From positions 232,236-296,235 of the forward strand of contig JASEET010000001.1 of the NCBI GenBank assembly GCA_030019335.1: 64,000 nt of DNA. The letters run 5' to 3'. The position numbers and the translations under genes were made by a program. This DNA is from Candidatus Bathyarchaeia archaeon (lineage in GTDB: Archaea > Thermoproteota > Bathyarchaeia > Bathyarchaeales > Bathycorpusculaceae). Shown here one piece after another: positions 54,388 to 62,806 of the stretch (positions are counted from its first letter, which is position 1; every line of letters starts with the position of its first letter). The notes under the pieces are model-generated. The model did no database searches. It saw only the letters and a program-made list of their open reading frames with translations, and had not been told where the DNA came from.

Positions 54388-54849
54388 TCCACGCGATAAT
54401 ATTATTTTGCCATCAGTTATTAGCAGAAAATACTGGATTTACAAATGTTTTGAAAATTTAGTTGATAGCCTTGGAGAGATTTGAACTCTCTTGCCAGCTA
54501 ATGGTTACTTTTAGTGAAGGTGTGAGGAAACTCCATCTCGTACTATCCTTTTGAAGAGAAGTTTAAGCCGTGTTGCCTTCATTTTCATTATTTTTCATGA
54601 ATGTCCGGTTTTGTGTAAACTCCGTTAATTAATGACGTACTAAAACTAGCGGAATATGTGCCTAGAGGCTTATGAAGATTAATCTGTAAGTTTTAATGCA
54701 AAAAATCCTATGGGGCTACTTCGCAAGTTTGCGCGTAGATCCTATAGCCAACAGCTCTATTCTTCAACAAATCAGAAAGCTTCTGATTTAGGTTTAAGGA
54801 GAACCTTGGATTTCGTATATAAGGTTGTTAGATGTGATGCGAGCGTGTT
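54388..54849. other. Gene-free interval with a tRNA-like 3' fragment and two hairpins
   Basis: No convincing coding frame. It holds a T-arm plus acceptor-like piece (54466-54490, minus strand), a long imperfect hairpin (54708-54747) and a perfect 9-bp hairpin with a 3-base loop (54769-54789). These may mark a decayed mobile element or an uncharacterised RNA. Confidence 0.45.
54466..54490 (-). other. Isolated tRNA-like T-arm and acceptor 3' strand
   Basis: Minus strand gagag-ttcaaat-ctctc is a perfect T-arm, followed by caaggct and A in the acceptor and discriminator positions. No matching 5' strand agccttg was found within 350 bases upstream on that strand. It could be a tRNA relic, an integration scar, or a split-tRNA half. 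Confidence 0.4.
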
Positions 54850-55539
54850 TTATTCTCTGCTTGCAAGTATCACTATATAGTCGGCTGTGTCAGCACACAT
54901 GTCAGCGGCGTATTCAATGAACTCAACTAAGTCGTCAAATATCACCATTGAACCGCAGTTCATCTCTTCTGCGTATTTGACAAACAACGACTTTGTTTTA
55001 AGGTAGTCTTCGTCAAGCTCGTGTTCGATCTGTTCAACCTTTTTAGCTCCCTTTATTGCTTCTGCCGGGTCCACGGTGATTTTTTCAATGCTCCTACGTA
55101 GGGCATGGGCACATTCTACTAAAGTGGAAGTTGCATGTACCGTGTTTTTCCATAGTTCTTTTGGGACTTGGGAGTCTGCGAGCATTTTAATGCATCTCGC
55201 TGCATCTTTTACATGGTCTGCAAGCGTGTCAAGTCTTTTCACAAGGTGCATCAAGTCTTCACGGTATTCTGCAAATAAGGCTGAGCCCTTGGATAATTCC
55301 TTAAAAACTTCTGTTCGTAATCTATCCACCTCTTTCTCAACCTTGAAGAGGTTCTCAATGTGCTGCATCGCCTCTTTTTTCTTCGCTTCTGAAATGCTTT
55401 GTGTTGCGTGATGAAGCAAAGTCACCGTGTCAAGGGCTTTTGTTATTTGTTCTTGAGCTAAGTCCAACGCCTTTGTTCTTCGGCGCTTTTCAAACCATGC
55501 ATAGCTTTTCTTTTCCAAAGTTTTTATCTCCTGTTGCAT
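54850..55539 (-). CDS. DUF47 family PhoU-like protein
   Basis: The 229-residue all-helical protein matches DUF47, relatives of PhoU that often sit beside PiT-type phosphate permeases. Typical segments are WFEKRRRTKALDLAQEQI, EKEVDRLRTEVFKELSKGS, DLMHLVKRLDTLADHVKDAA and VIFDDLVEFIEYAADMCADT. No phosphate permease gene is adjacent. It probably regulates anion transport through metal clusters bound by the E/DxxxD motifs. Confidence 0.85.
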   Translation of the reverse strand: MQQEIKTLEKKSYAWFEKRRRTKALDLAQEQITKALDTVTLLHHATQSISEAKKKEAMQHIENLFKVEKEVDRLRTEVFKELSKGSALFAEYREDLMHLVKRLDTLADHVKDAARCIKMLADSQVPKELWKNTVHATSTLVECAHALRRSIEKITVDPAEAIKGAKKVEQIEHELDEDYLKTKSLFVKYAEEMNCGSMVIFDDLVEFIEYAADMCADTADYIVILASRE

Positions 55540-55601
55540 CTTACTTTCATAAAAATACTTAATAACACTTTAGAAGTTAACGAAAAAAGTTTCTTATTAA
55601 G

Positions 55602-56063
55602 TTATTGTGCTTTGTGTTCAGCCACCCAGCAGGCGGTTGTTTCTCCCTTCTCGTTTATTATGTATTCTTTCTTGAAAATAGGTACTTCCTTCTTATATCT
55701 ATCTACGGCTTCTTCTAAAACTGTAAAAACATTTTTGCGATGTGAGCCTGCAACTAAAACATATACGAGGTCTTCGCCAACACTAAATTCGCCAAGTAAA
55801 TGGTGAATTTGAACGTCCACTACGCCTTCTCTTTTCTTTAAATCGTTGCAAATGTTTGCTAATACTTCATTTGCTTTTTCTTCATAGGCTTCTACTTCCA
55901 ATTTCTGAACCTTTTCACCCTTCAACGTTTCTCCACGAACTACACCAATAAACAAGGCGATAGCTCCAGCTTTCGGAAAATCTTTTTTGTCTTTTACATT
56001 TCTCATCAGGTCTGAGAGAGAAAATTTTCCTTTTTCATGCACTTTAGCCTGAATTTTCAACAT
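55602..56063 (-). CDS. moaE: Molybdopterin synthase catalytic subunit MoaE
   Basis: MoaE transfers sulfur from MoaD thiocarboxylate to make molybdopterin. The protein has AIALFIGVVRGETLKGEKV, VDVQIHHLLGEFSVGEDLVYV, VAGSHRKNVFTVLEEAVDRYK, and KKEYIINEKGETTACWV, which includes the active-site lysine loop (VPIFKKE). No other moa genes are nearby. The 153-residue size is normal. Confidence 0.92.
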   Translation of the reverse strand: MLKIQAKVHEKGKFSLSDLMRNVKDKKDFPKAGAIALFIGVVRGETLKGEKVQKLEVEAYEEKANEVLANICNDLKKREGVVDVQIHHLLGEFSVGEDLVYVLVAGSHRKNVFTVLEEAVDRYKKEVPIFKKEYIINEKGETTACWVAEHKAQ

Positions 56064-56095
56064 TTCCCACCATGAAGCAACCTTTTCAAGAAGTC

Positions 56096-58671
56096 TTAAA
56101 CGTTACCTTCTGTTAATCTAAGCTGTTCGGTGAATTTCCAATCAATTTCCATGGTGACAGGATTTATTACCACGCCATAATCTTTCTTGGCTACTTCTAA
56201 GGAAACTAGCCCGTCTAATACGTCGCGGTGCACAGGTTCAGGATATCGTTCTAATGGGTTTCCGTAGCCTCCTCCAGCAGGGGTTCTTACAAGGAAAATG
56301 TCGCCTTTCTCCATTCTGATTGTGCATTTGGACTTTAGTTTTATTCGTTTTCCGTTCGGCTTTATGATGTAGTATTCGCCTTTGGCTCCGGGTTTTCCAC
56401 CGTATAATCCCCATGGTGGTATTTTTGTTCTTTCAGCAAGCACCGATAAGGTGGCTGAAGAGCCATCAGCATCAGCATCCAGCTTCTTTCCAAGCCTACT
56501 CCGCCCCTCCATTTTCCTGAGCCTCCGCTGTCCTTTCGTAGTTCATACCTTAGAAAGCGTATTGGATAGATGGCTTCTGTGGCTTCGATGGGCGTGTTCA
56601 TCGTGTTTGTCATGTGGGAATGCACTGCATCCACCCCGTCAATTCCTTTTCTGCCCCCAAATCCTCCAGCTATTGTTTCATAAAAAGTCCAAGGTTTACC
56701 GTTTTCAGGTGTCATTCCGCCTACCGCAATGTTGTTCATTGTTCCTTGGCATGCTGCGCAAACCTTTTCTGGGAGTGTTTGAGCAAAAGCCTTTAACAAT
56801 ACGTCTACATTCCGCTGAGAAGTTTCAACATTGCCTCCAGCCACTGGTGTTGGCGGAGTTGGATTCATCAGTGTGCCTTCTGGCACGTGCACTTTTACTG
56901 GTCTGTAACATCCATCATTCATTGGTATAAAGGGGTCTGTTAAACATCTTAAAACATAGTATACTCCGGATAGGGTTACGCCTAAAACGGCGTTAACTGG
57001 ACCATTTACTTGTTTATCGGTTCCCGTGTAGTCGATGAGTAGCTGGTTTTTCTTGATGGTTATTGTGACCTTTATTTTGACTTTCTTGTTGCTTGTCCCT
57101 GTGTTTTCAAGGCAGTCCTCTGCTGAACAGCTTCCCTTCGCCATTTTACCTATTTCAGTTCGCATTCGCCTTTCAGAATAATTCATAATTTCTTCCATAG
57201 CTTTGTGCAAAGTTTCCGTGCCGTATCTGTCTACGAGTTCTAGAGTGCGCCGTTTGCCGAGGAGATTTGCGGCCATTTGCGCCCTTAAATCACCCATTCT
57301 GATTTTCGGTGTTCTAACATTGCTTAGCAGTATGCCCGCGACTTCCTCGTCAATAATGTTCTTTTTAACAAACTTCACTGGCGGAATGATGATGCCCTCT
57401 TGATAGATTTCGGTGGCATCTCCAGCCATGCTTCCAGGGGCTTTCCCATCAATATCTGAGTGATGGGCTTTGTTCGCTGAATATGCAATGATTTTGCCTT
57501 CATGGAAAATTGGGCAGATGAGTGTTATGTCTGGCAGGTGGGTTCCACTGATGTACGGGTCGTTGAATAGTATCATGTCGCCGTTTTCGAGTTTTCCCTT
57601 AAACTTTTCTAGACCTTTCTGAACTGCTAGTTGCATTGAACCTAGATGGACTGGGATGTGTTCTGATTGTGCAGCCAAACGTTTTTTGTGGTCAAAGATT
57701 GTGCATGAAAAGTCCATTCGCTCCTTAATGTTAGGTGAGTATGCTGAGTTTCGTAAGACTATTCCCATTTCCTCTGCTGCATAGGTCAAGGCTCCTTTTA
57801 TAACCTCAACCGTTATCGGGTCTATTGGCAACCTAATTCCCCCCTTCTTTATTGAAAGAACAATGTTTTCAAACATGTCAACTGAGGCTGTCCAATTTGG
57901 ATAAACAACAGTCGTAGCATCATATTGCTCAATAACTGCAGTGCCGTTAATCATGTTTCCAGCTTTCAGTTTTTCCCGTCTATAAATGGAAGTTTTAATG
58001 TAATCGTTATCGTGTTCAAAAAAGACTTTTCGCTTCGCAATCACTGCCCCTTTCAATGGCTTTTTTTGTTGTAGAGGTTTTTCTTTAAGTTTCAGCTTTT
58101 CAACCAGCCCAACTGCAATGAGCTTAACATTCACCAATTCTACCGGTTCTTCTTTTACTGCATAACCATAAATTGCCATGTGCTTTTTATGGAAGCTTTC
58201 AGCTGTTTGATGTAGAACGTCTTCGGTGACCGGCGTCGATGTTGGAATTGTTAATTCATAGCTTTGTCCCAAATACCTCAAATCCATTTGACGGATAAAA
58301 CGAATATTCCTTTTTGGAACATGCTGTTTTTCCAATAACTTTACTCCCTTAACCTCTAGCTTTTGAAAAGCGGCTTCAATTTTCTTTACATTAACTTCAT
58401 CCATTAACTTCATGATTGCCTTTACAAGGGTATTCTTGAAATCAGCAGCTAATAATCCATGGGCAGAGAACAGACCTGGATTATGAGGAACAATTATCTT
58501 TGTAAGGTTTAGATCTTCGGCTAATGCGCAACCATGCATTGGTCCTGCCCCGCCAAAGCACATTAAAACGAAATCTCTGGGGTCATGACCGCGTTCAACA
58601 GACACTATTCTCAAAACTTTTGCCATGGTTGAATTCGCAATTTTGATGATTCCAGCCGCTGCTTCGGTCCA
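56096..58671 (-). pseudogene. Truncated, frameshifted hydantoinase/oxoprolinase fusion (HyuA C-half plus HyuB)
   Basis: The long frame starts with the C-terminal half of HyuA (AAAGIIKIANSTMAKVLRIV; VLMCFGGAGPMHGCALAED) and passes without a stop into HyuB (RLPIDPITVEVIKGALTYA; HIPVHLGSMQLAVQKGLEKF). The N-terminal HyuA half is missing, with unrelated sequence upstream of about 58671. Near 56470-56500 HyuB leaves its frame at a repeated atgctg/gatgct run, and the next frame carries the true end (SVLAERTKIPPWGLYGGKPG; VRTPAGGGYGNPLERYPE). These enzymes open hydantoin or 5-oxoproline rings using ATP. Two independent lesions make a nonfunctional gene likely. Confidence 0.82.
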
Positions 58672-59016
58672 TTTTAGCCGTATTTTTAAACTAATTAACC
58701 CATATAATGAAGATTTCTTTAATATATTATAGGGGTGGTCGCCTTCAGCACTTTCAATGCTATACCTAAAACGCTTGGAAGCATCTTCTTCTGCACTTTC
58801 ACGATGTGATTCAGCCACTTGTCCACTGTTCCCAGTTCCTTATGCATGCGCGCGTATTGAGGAAGGGCAAGATTAGGTCTACCAGATCGGAAGAAAAATT
58901 TTAACCCTCGATAATTTGAACCGATATTTGAACCCACTCTTTTGCGCTATAAAACAAACTATCAGTATCCATAGATGTTGAAAACCGAGAATTTAAAAGT
59001 TAATCATGACATTTGG
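58672..59016. other. Non-coding or scrambled sequence between the hyu relic and tRNA-Ser
   Basis: Minus-strand frames here read protein-like pieces (PQYARMHKELGTVDKWLNH) but join no known family and overlap in two frames. It may hold the junction where the 5' part of hyuA was lost. A tRNA promoter is expected near the tRNA 5' side, at about 59120-59150, not here. Confidence 0.35.
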
Positions 59017-59119
59017 CGCCGGGGGTGGGATTTGAACCCACGCGGTCCCGAGAGGCCACAGGCTTTTAGGCACCTCATAGTCTCCAGGCCTGCTCCCTGC
59101 CTGACTAGGAGACCCCGGC
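59017..59119 (-). tRNA. tRNA-Ser (GGA) with a short intron
   Basis: On the minus strand the acceptor gccgggg pairs with ccccggc and the discriminator is G, as in archaeal serine tRNAs. The D arm is tcc/gga, the anticodon stem caggc/gcctg, the anticodon GGA at 59083-59085, a long variable arm is present, and the T arm is gtggg-ttcaaat-cccac. The anticodon loop is 24 bases, so about 17 bases (59065-59081) must be removed if the splice is at 37/38. The BHB pairing is poor, so the exact splice position is uncertain. Confidence 0.88.
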
Positions 59120-59136
59120 GTCGTCACAATCAAATG

Positions 59137-59766
59137 CTAAGAGCTTGCTTTATTGTTTTCTGAAATAAAAACGCGGTATCCACTTTTTCTCGCAAGCACT
59201 TCAATATTTCCGAAGGCTGATTCCAGAAGTGTACGCAGTCTTTTTCCGCCGATTTTTGACCTTACAACCATTTGGAAGAGGGCTTTACACGTCATGTGTT
59301 TTGGTGCTTCGACAATTATTGCCTTTGCGGTTTCCATTCCAGCGCTTACCGGAGGATTCGAAAGAACACAGTTGAACTTTAAATCCTTTATAGGTTCGTA
59401 TAGTTGGCCGCGTCTAACTTCTGCATTGCCGACGTTGTTGATTTCGATGTTTTGTCTTGCAAGCCAGACAGCGCGTTGATTCACGTCAACCATGATTACG
59501 CGTAAATCAGGATTGAAAGTGGCGGCTGCGATTCCAACAGCCCCGTATCCGCATCCTACATCTAAAACACTTCCCTTTTCAGGAAGAACCATAGACTCTA
59601 CGAGAAGTCTTGTGCCCAAGTCAACACGCCTCTTAGAAAAAACTCCTGAAGCTGTCAAGAACTCAAAAGGTCTTCCACGAAGATGTACACGTATTATCCC
59701 AAACTTTATCTTGGATTTTGGATGTGCCGTAAAATAGTGGTTTTGGCTTTCATCTTCTTTGTGCAT
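59137..59766 (-). CDS. RsmC-like class I methyltransferase
   Basis: The 209-residue protein has a SAM motif I VLDVGCGYGAVGIAAATF, acidic VIMVDVNQRAVWLARQNIE, and the catalytic CVLSNPPVSAG (NPP). Together with the N-terminal HLRGRPFEFLTASGVFSKRR it matches the archaeal RsmC/RlmG-like group that methylates exocyclic N2 of guanine in rRNA. The start follows directly after the cbf5 stop, so the two RNA-modification genes are co-transcribed. Exact site of methylation unknown. Confidence 0.87.
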   Translation of the reverse strand: MHKEDESQNHYFTAHPKSKIKFGIIRVHLRGRPFEFLTASGVFSKRRVDLGTRLLVESMVLPEKGSVLDVGCGYGAVGIAAATFNPDLRVIMVDVNQRAVWLARQNIEINNVGNAEVRRGQLYEPIKDLKFNCVLSNPPVSAGMETAKAIIVEAPKHMTCKALFQMVVRSKIGGKRLRTLLESAFGNIEVLARKSGYRVFISENNKASS

Positions 59767-62389
59767 CTATGTTTCGCCACTTCTCCAGCGTTTGGGATAC
59801 ATGCCTCTAGGCATCAAAACCCTTTCAGTTTCAGCAATAACACCATGCTCCATGTTCAAGATCTCCTTGGTGGAAGCGACAGCCTTAGCCAAAGCCACGG
59901 CTTCACCTTTCAACGTGAAAATTGCAATCATCGAACCGCTGCTTATTCCGGTTTCAAGGGATAAAACACCCGGTGCAGTCAAGTTTGCCCCATGACAAAT
60001 GGCGTCTACAGCAGAATCTCGAATGTAAATTTTGGGAACAAGAACCAAAGCGTTTTCCATAGGTTGTATGAATTTTCTTAAAATTTTATCGTCTTTTTGC
60101 TGTTGCCACTCCACAAACCAGTAAGCCACATCATGCAGCGTTACGATATTTCCGTTTTCAGCGAAGGACCCAGCTCTTGTTCTACGTAGTTCTTGCATAT
60201 GAGCACCACATCCAACAACCTCACCAATATCAAAGCAATTGCTAATAACCATGACTGCTTCTGGAATAAAGTTGTGGGTGTTTTCGACTGTTACGTCATA
60301 AACATATTCCTCTTTTGACTCAACTTCTTCAATTGACTTCACCTTCTCAATGTAAAAGTCGGAATGAAAAATAGAGAGCAAATTTTTCATTTCACTTTCT
60401 TCAACAAGCTTAGAAAGGCCCTCTATCACTCGACTTAAAAAATATTTAGTCATCGCTTTTTTATGCTTCAATATCCTATCAAAATTTCCTCCTAATTTGA
60501 GGTGGCTCCTTTTAATATTATTCTTGGCTAGCAAAGATTCTATCATTTTATTTACATGAAGCGGGACGTGATCAAAGTTCGCATATCTGATTTTCCTTAA
60601 ATGTTCCCTTATTATTTGAAGACGCTTTACTTTGCGAGAATGATTTGACCTTATTTCCTCTACAAATCGCCACTTGTCCGTTGGGTTAACTATGCGGACA
60701 TCATAGGCGAAACCTTCACTACTTCTAAATGTTCCAATAGGTTTTCTCGAAAAAATTTTACTGCGAATACCTAACCTTTTAAGAAGCTGATACAATCTTT
60801 TCGCAATCACCTGAAAGCCTGTACAGAATTCTATAATTGTGTAAGTTCTCTTGCCTATTTTCTTAATGTGACATAATCCATCTCCATCAAAGTATCCTTT
60901 TAGGAAACCTTTGATCAACTCTTCCGGAAGAGCAAATGTTCCATTCAAATCCATAAATGTCTCCGGGCTTCTTATACCTAAAGAATAAGCCACTCTGCCT
61001 AAAACTGGGTTGTGCGTGTCGATTTCTATTATGTTATTTCTAAGGGGTTTTACATGAATGGGTATATTGGGAAAAATTTTCGTGTAGGCTCTAATGAATG
61101 TTTTGATCAGTTTTTTGTCAGAGTTGTGAAATTTTATTCTGTTTGGTCTTATGCATTTCTTTCCCCAGATAACACAGCCGTCAGACGCTATTAGCCCCAA
61201 TAAATACATTAAATCATAAGTTATTTGTTTTTCACGTAATTCGATTATTCTTCCTCTTTCTGTTTTTATCGATGAGATCAGTTTTTTTATTTCATCCCAG
61301 TCGCAAAAGGATTTCACATATTTTACTCTTATTCCTATTTCACTACATGAATAGAAGGCTTTTCTGTCAATGCCTAGTCTCCGGCTCATTTCTCTAATGC
61401 TTCCAAATTTATCTCTTATCCCGCTAATGCACATCTCTCGAATTTTTTGATCCGCCACATACATTTCATCATCAAGTAAATCAACTATGTACGGAGAATG
61501 CTCTTCTATTGGTATTTTCCTCGGAGAAAAAACAAAGTCATTAACCCTTAGAGAACACGCTGGAATCCATGTTGAACCGTTAATGGTGCTTATTAAAACC
61601 TCGTGGTCTGGTGTCACGGTTATAGGTATACCAGACTCAGTTTTGATTCTAATAAGCTTGTTTGGGGCTGGTAATTTATACAATTTTGTTATTTTCGCCT
61701 TTTTTATTTTAGGACCATTCATTGAAATTGTGAATAGATTCCGTAAAGGTGTATTTGACGCTTTGCCATCAAGTTCTTTGATTTTTTGAAGACCACCATT
61801 GTTTAAAATTAGCTCCGTATTTTCTGGTACACAAAGTTTGCGTATGTACGTTCCCGCTTCGCATCCAACCTTGAAAAGCACGTTTCGCCCATCCTTTTCA
61901 AGAAAGTCTATGTAGTAGATTTTTCTTGTGCGTAGTCGACGCTTAACTGAAGCCCGTAAGGGTGGTTTTTGATAAATTGTGTCTTCGAACTCCTTTAGGA
62001 CTTTTTTCACTTGTTCTTCTGTTGCTTCTCCGTGAAGTTTCATTAGGCAAACATACTCTTTTCCGCTTAAAAGCAAGGCTTGAACAATTTTCCTAGATTC
62101 TTCTAGGGTGATTGGCAGGACGCCGGTCACGTGGGGATTTCTCTGGCTTGGTTTAAGCCTCTAGAGTCCCGCCGTGACCAACACGCTGAAGTTTTAGGAT
62201 GCGTTTAACCCAAGCAGCCACTTCATGGCTTGTCGGGCCTGCTGGCTTATCCATGTTGATGACGCCGTATTTTATGTAATCTTCAGCTGGTCTTTCTTCT
62301 GGTTTATGACCGTAGCGGGGATTCGTTTTATCCTCGGCTTTCACCAATAATTTACGTTCAATTTCCCATGGAGCAACTGTTCTAGGCAT
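59767..62389 (-). CDS. cbf5: tRNA/rRNA pseudouridine synthase Cbf5, with BHB intron and intein
   Basis: Cbf5 is the catalytic subunit of H/ACA RNPs and also acts on tRNA U55. Exon 1 is 62161-62389 and exon 2 is 59767-62138. Joining them gives GHGGTLDPHVTGVLPI with the catalytic Asp as codon 77, split G|AT across the splice. The spliced frame is 866 codons; removing a 532-residue intein leaves 334, the normal size. The intein splits AGTYIRKL from CFDIGEVVGCGAHM. The C-terminal PUA domain follows (ALVLVPKIYIRDSAVDAI, EILNMEHGVIAETERVLM). rpl14e upstream and the RsmC-like gene downstream fit archaeal gene order. Confidence 0.95.
60238..61833 (-). mobile_element. Cbf5 intein with LAGLIDADG endonuclease
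   Basis: Codons 179-710 of the spliced message. It starts with Cys (CVPENTELILNNGGL); block B is ITVTPDHEVLIST and block F is YDVTVENTHNFIPEAV. The last residues are VISN, followed by extein Cys. The usual penultimate His is replaced by Ser. The endonuclease has two LAGLIDADG helices (LLGLIASDGCV and FLKGYFDGDGLC). It sits inside GTYIRKLC, a conserved active-site strand of Cbf5. Confidence 0.92.
62139..62160 (-). other. 22-base BHB intron in cbf5 pre-mRNA
   Basis: On the minus strand the outer helix is ggga with tccc, extended by ggtcacg with cgtgacc. The central 4-bp helix is ctct/agag, flanked by 3-base bulges aga and aaa, and the inner helix is ggctt/aagcc with loop aaacc. This is a canonical hBHBh' motif. 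Cutting after the second base of each bulge removes aggcttaaaccaagcc plus agagaa and restores the reading frame. Confidence 0.92.
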
Positions 62390-62397
62390 GTTGAATA

Positions 62398-62416
62398 CTA
62401 CACTCCTACAGTGTAG
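62398..62416 (-). promoter_or_regulatory. Perfect 7-bp hairpin just upstream of the cbf5 start
   Basis: ctacact-gtagg-agtgtag on the minus strand, eight bases before the ATG. The loop and 3' arm contain GGAG, so the structure could sequester a ribosome-binding site or be bound by a regulator. It lies in the 52-base gap between rpl14e and cbf5. Confidence 0.5.
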
Positions 62417-62441
62417 AAAAAGCGTTTAGAAGTATAAGAGT

Positions 62442-62732
62442 TTAAACTGAAGCCAAAGCTGGCTTAACCATTTGAGTGATTTCTTCTAGCTTGCCTGAAG
62501 ACTTAAGCGCCTCTATAACCTCTTCGTCAGATGCACCCCGCTTAATCTTAACTTTGTCTTGAAGAGGTTCAATGTGGTTTATGTTTGCTCTTCGCCTTTT
62601 TATGCCTGTCATATTTTTTGGACCAGTTATTAACACGAAGCTTTTGTCTATTATGTCAACTATTACACATTTCCTTCCAGCCTCTCGACCGGATAGTTTC
62701 ACGCAGATTCTACCAACTTCTATTGCTGGTAT
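62442..62732 (-). CDS. rpl14e: Large ribosomal subunit protein eL14 (L14e), probable AUA start
   Basis: The KOW-type ribosomal protein reads [20 protein letters not shown], then [19 protein letters not shown] and the family tail. Homologues begin MPAIEVGR. Here the codon at the Met position is ATA (62730-62732), seven bases after a perfect GGAGG (62740-62744). The only in-frame ATG (62768) lies within about 10-15 bases of the TATA box, upstream of the expected transcription start, and would add 12 residues. An AUA start is therefore favoured, although the ATG form cannot be excluded. Upstream of cbf5 as in other archaea. Confidence 0.85.
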   Translation of the reverse strand: MPAIEVGRICVKLSGREAGRKCVIVDIIDKSFVLITGPKNMTGIKRRRANINHIEPLQDKVKIKRGASDEEVIEALKSSGKLEEITQMVKPALASV

Positions 62733-62777
62733 ATTAAAGCCTCCTTTAGAGGAGCATAAGGAAACCATTCAAACGTG

Positions 62778-62786
62778 TATTTATAG
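62778..62786 (-). promoter_or_regulatory. TATA box for rpl14e-cbf5
   Basis: Minus-strand ctataaata, about 50 bases before the AUA codon. The predicted transcription start (25 or so bases downstream, near 62756) lies after the ATG at 62768, which argues against that ATG. Confidence 0.45.
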
Positions 62787-62806
62787 CTTCACCTGCAAAG
62801 GATGCT

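Noticed and set aside
58975..59163. Plus-strand frame over the tRNA-Ser
   Set aside because: It is a tRNA antisense artefact; such frames are common over tRNA genes.
62153..62389. First cbf5 piece as a separate truncated gene
   Set aside because: The canonical BHB and the restored catalytic Asp show it is exon 1 of cbf5.
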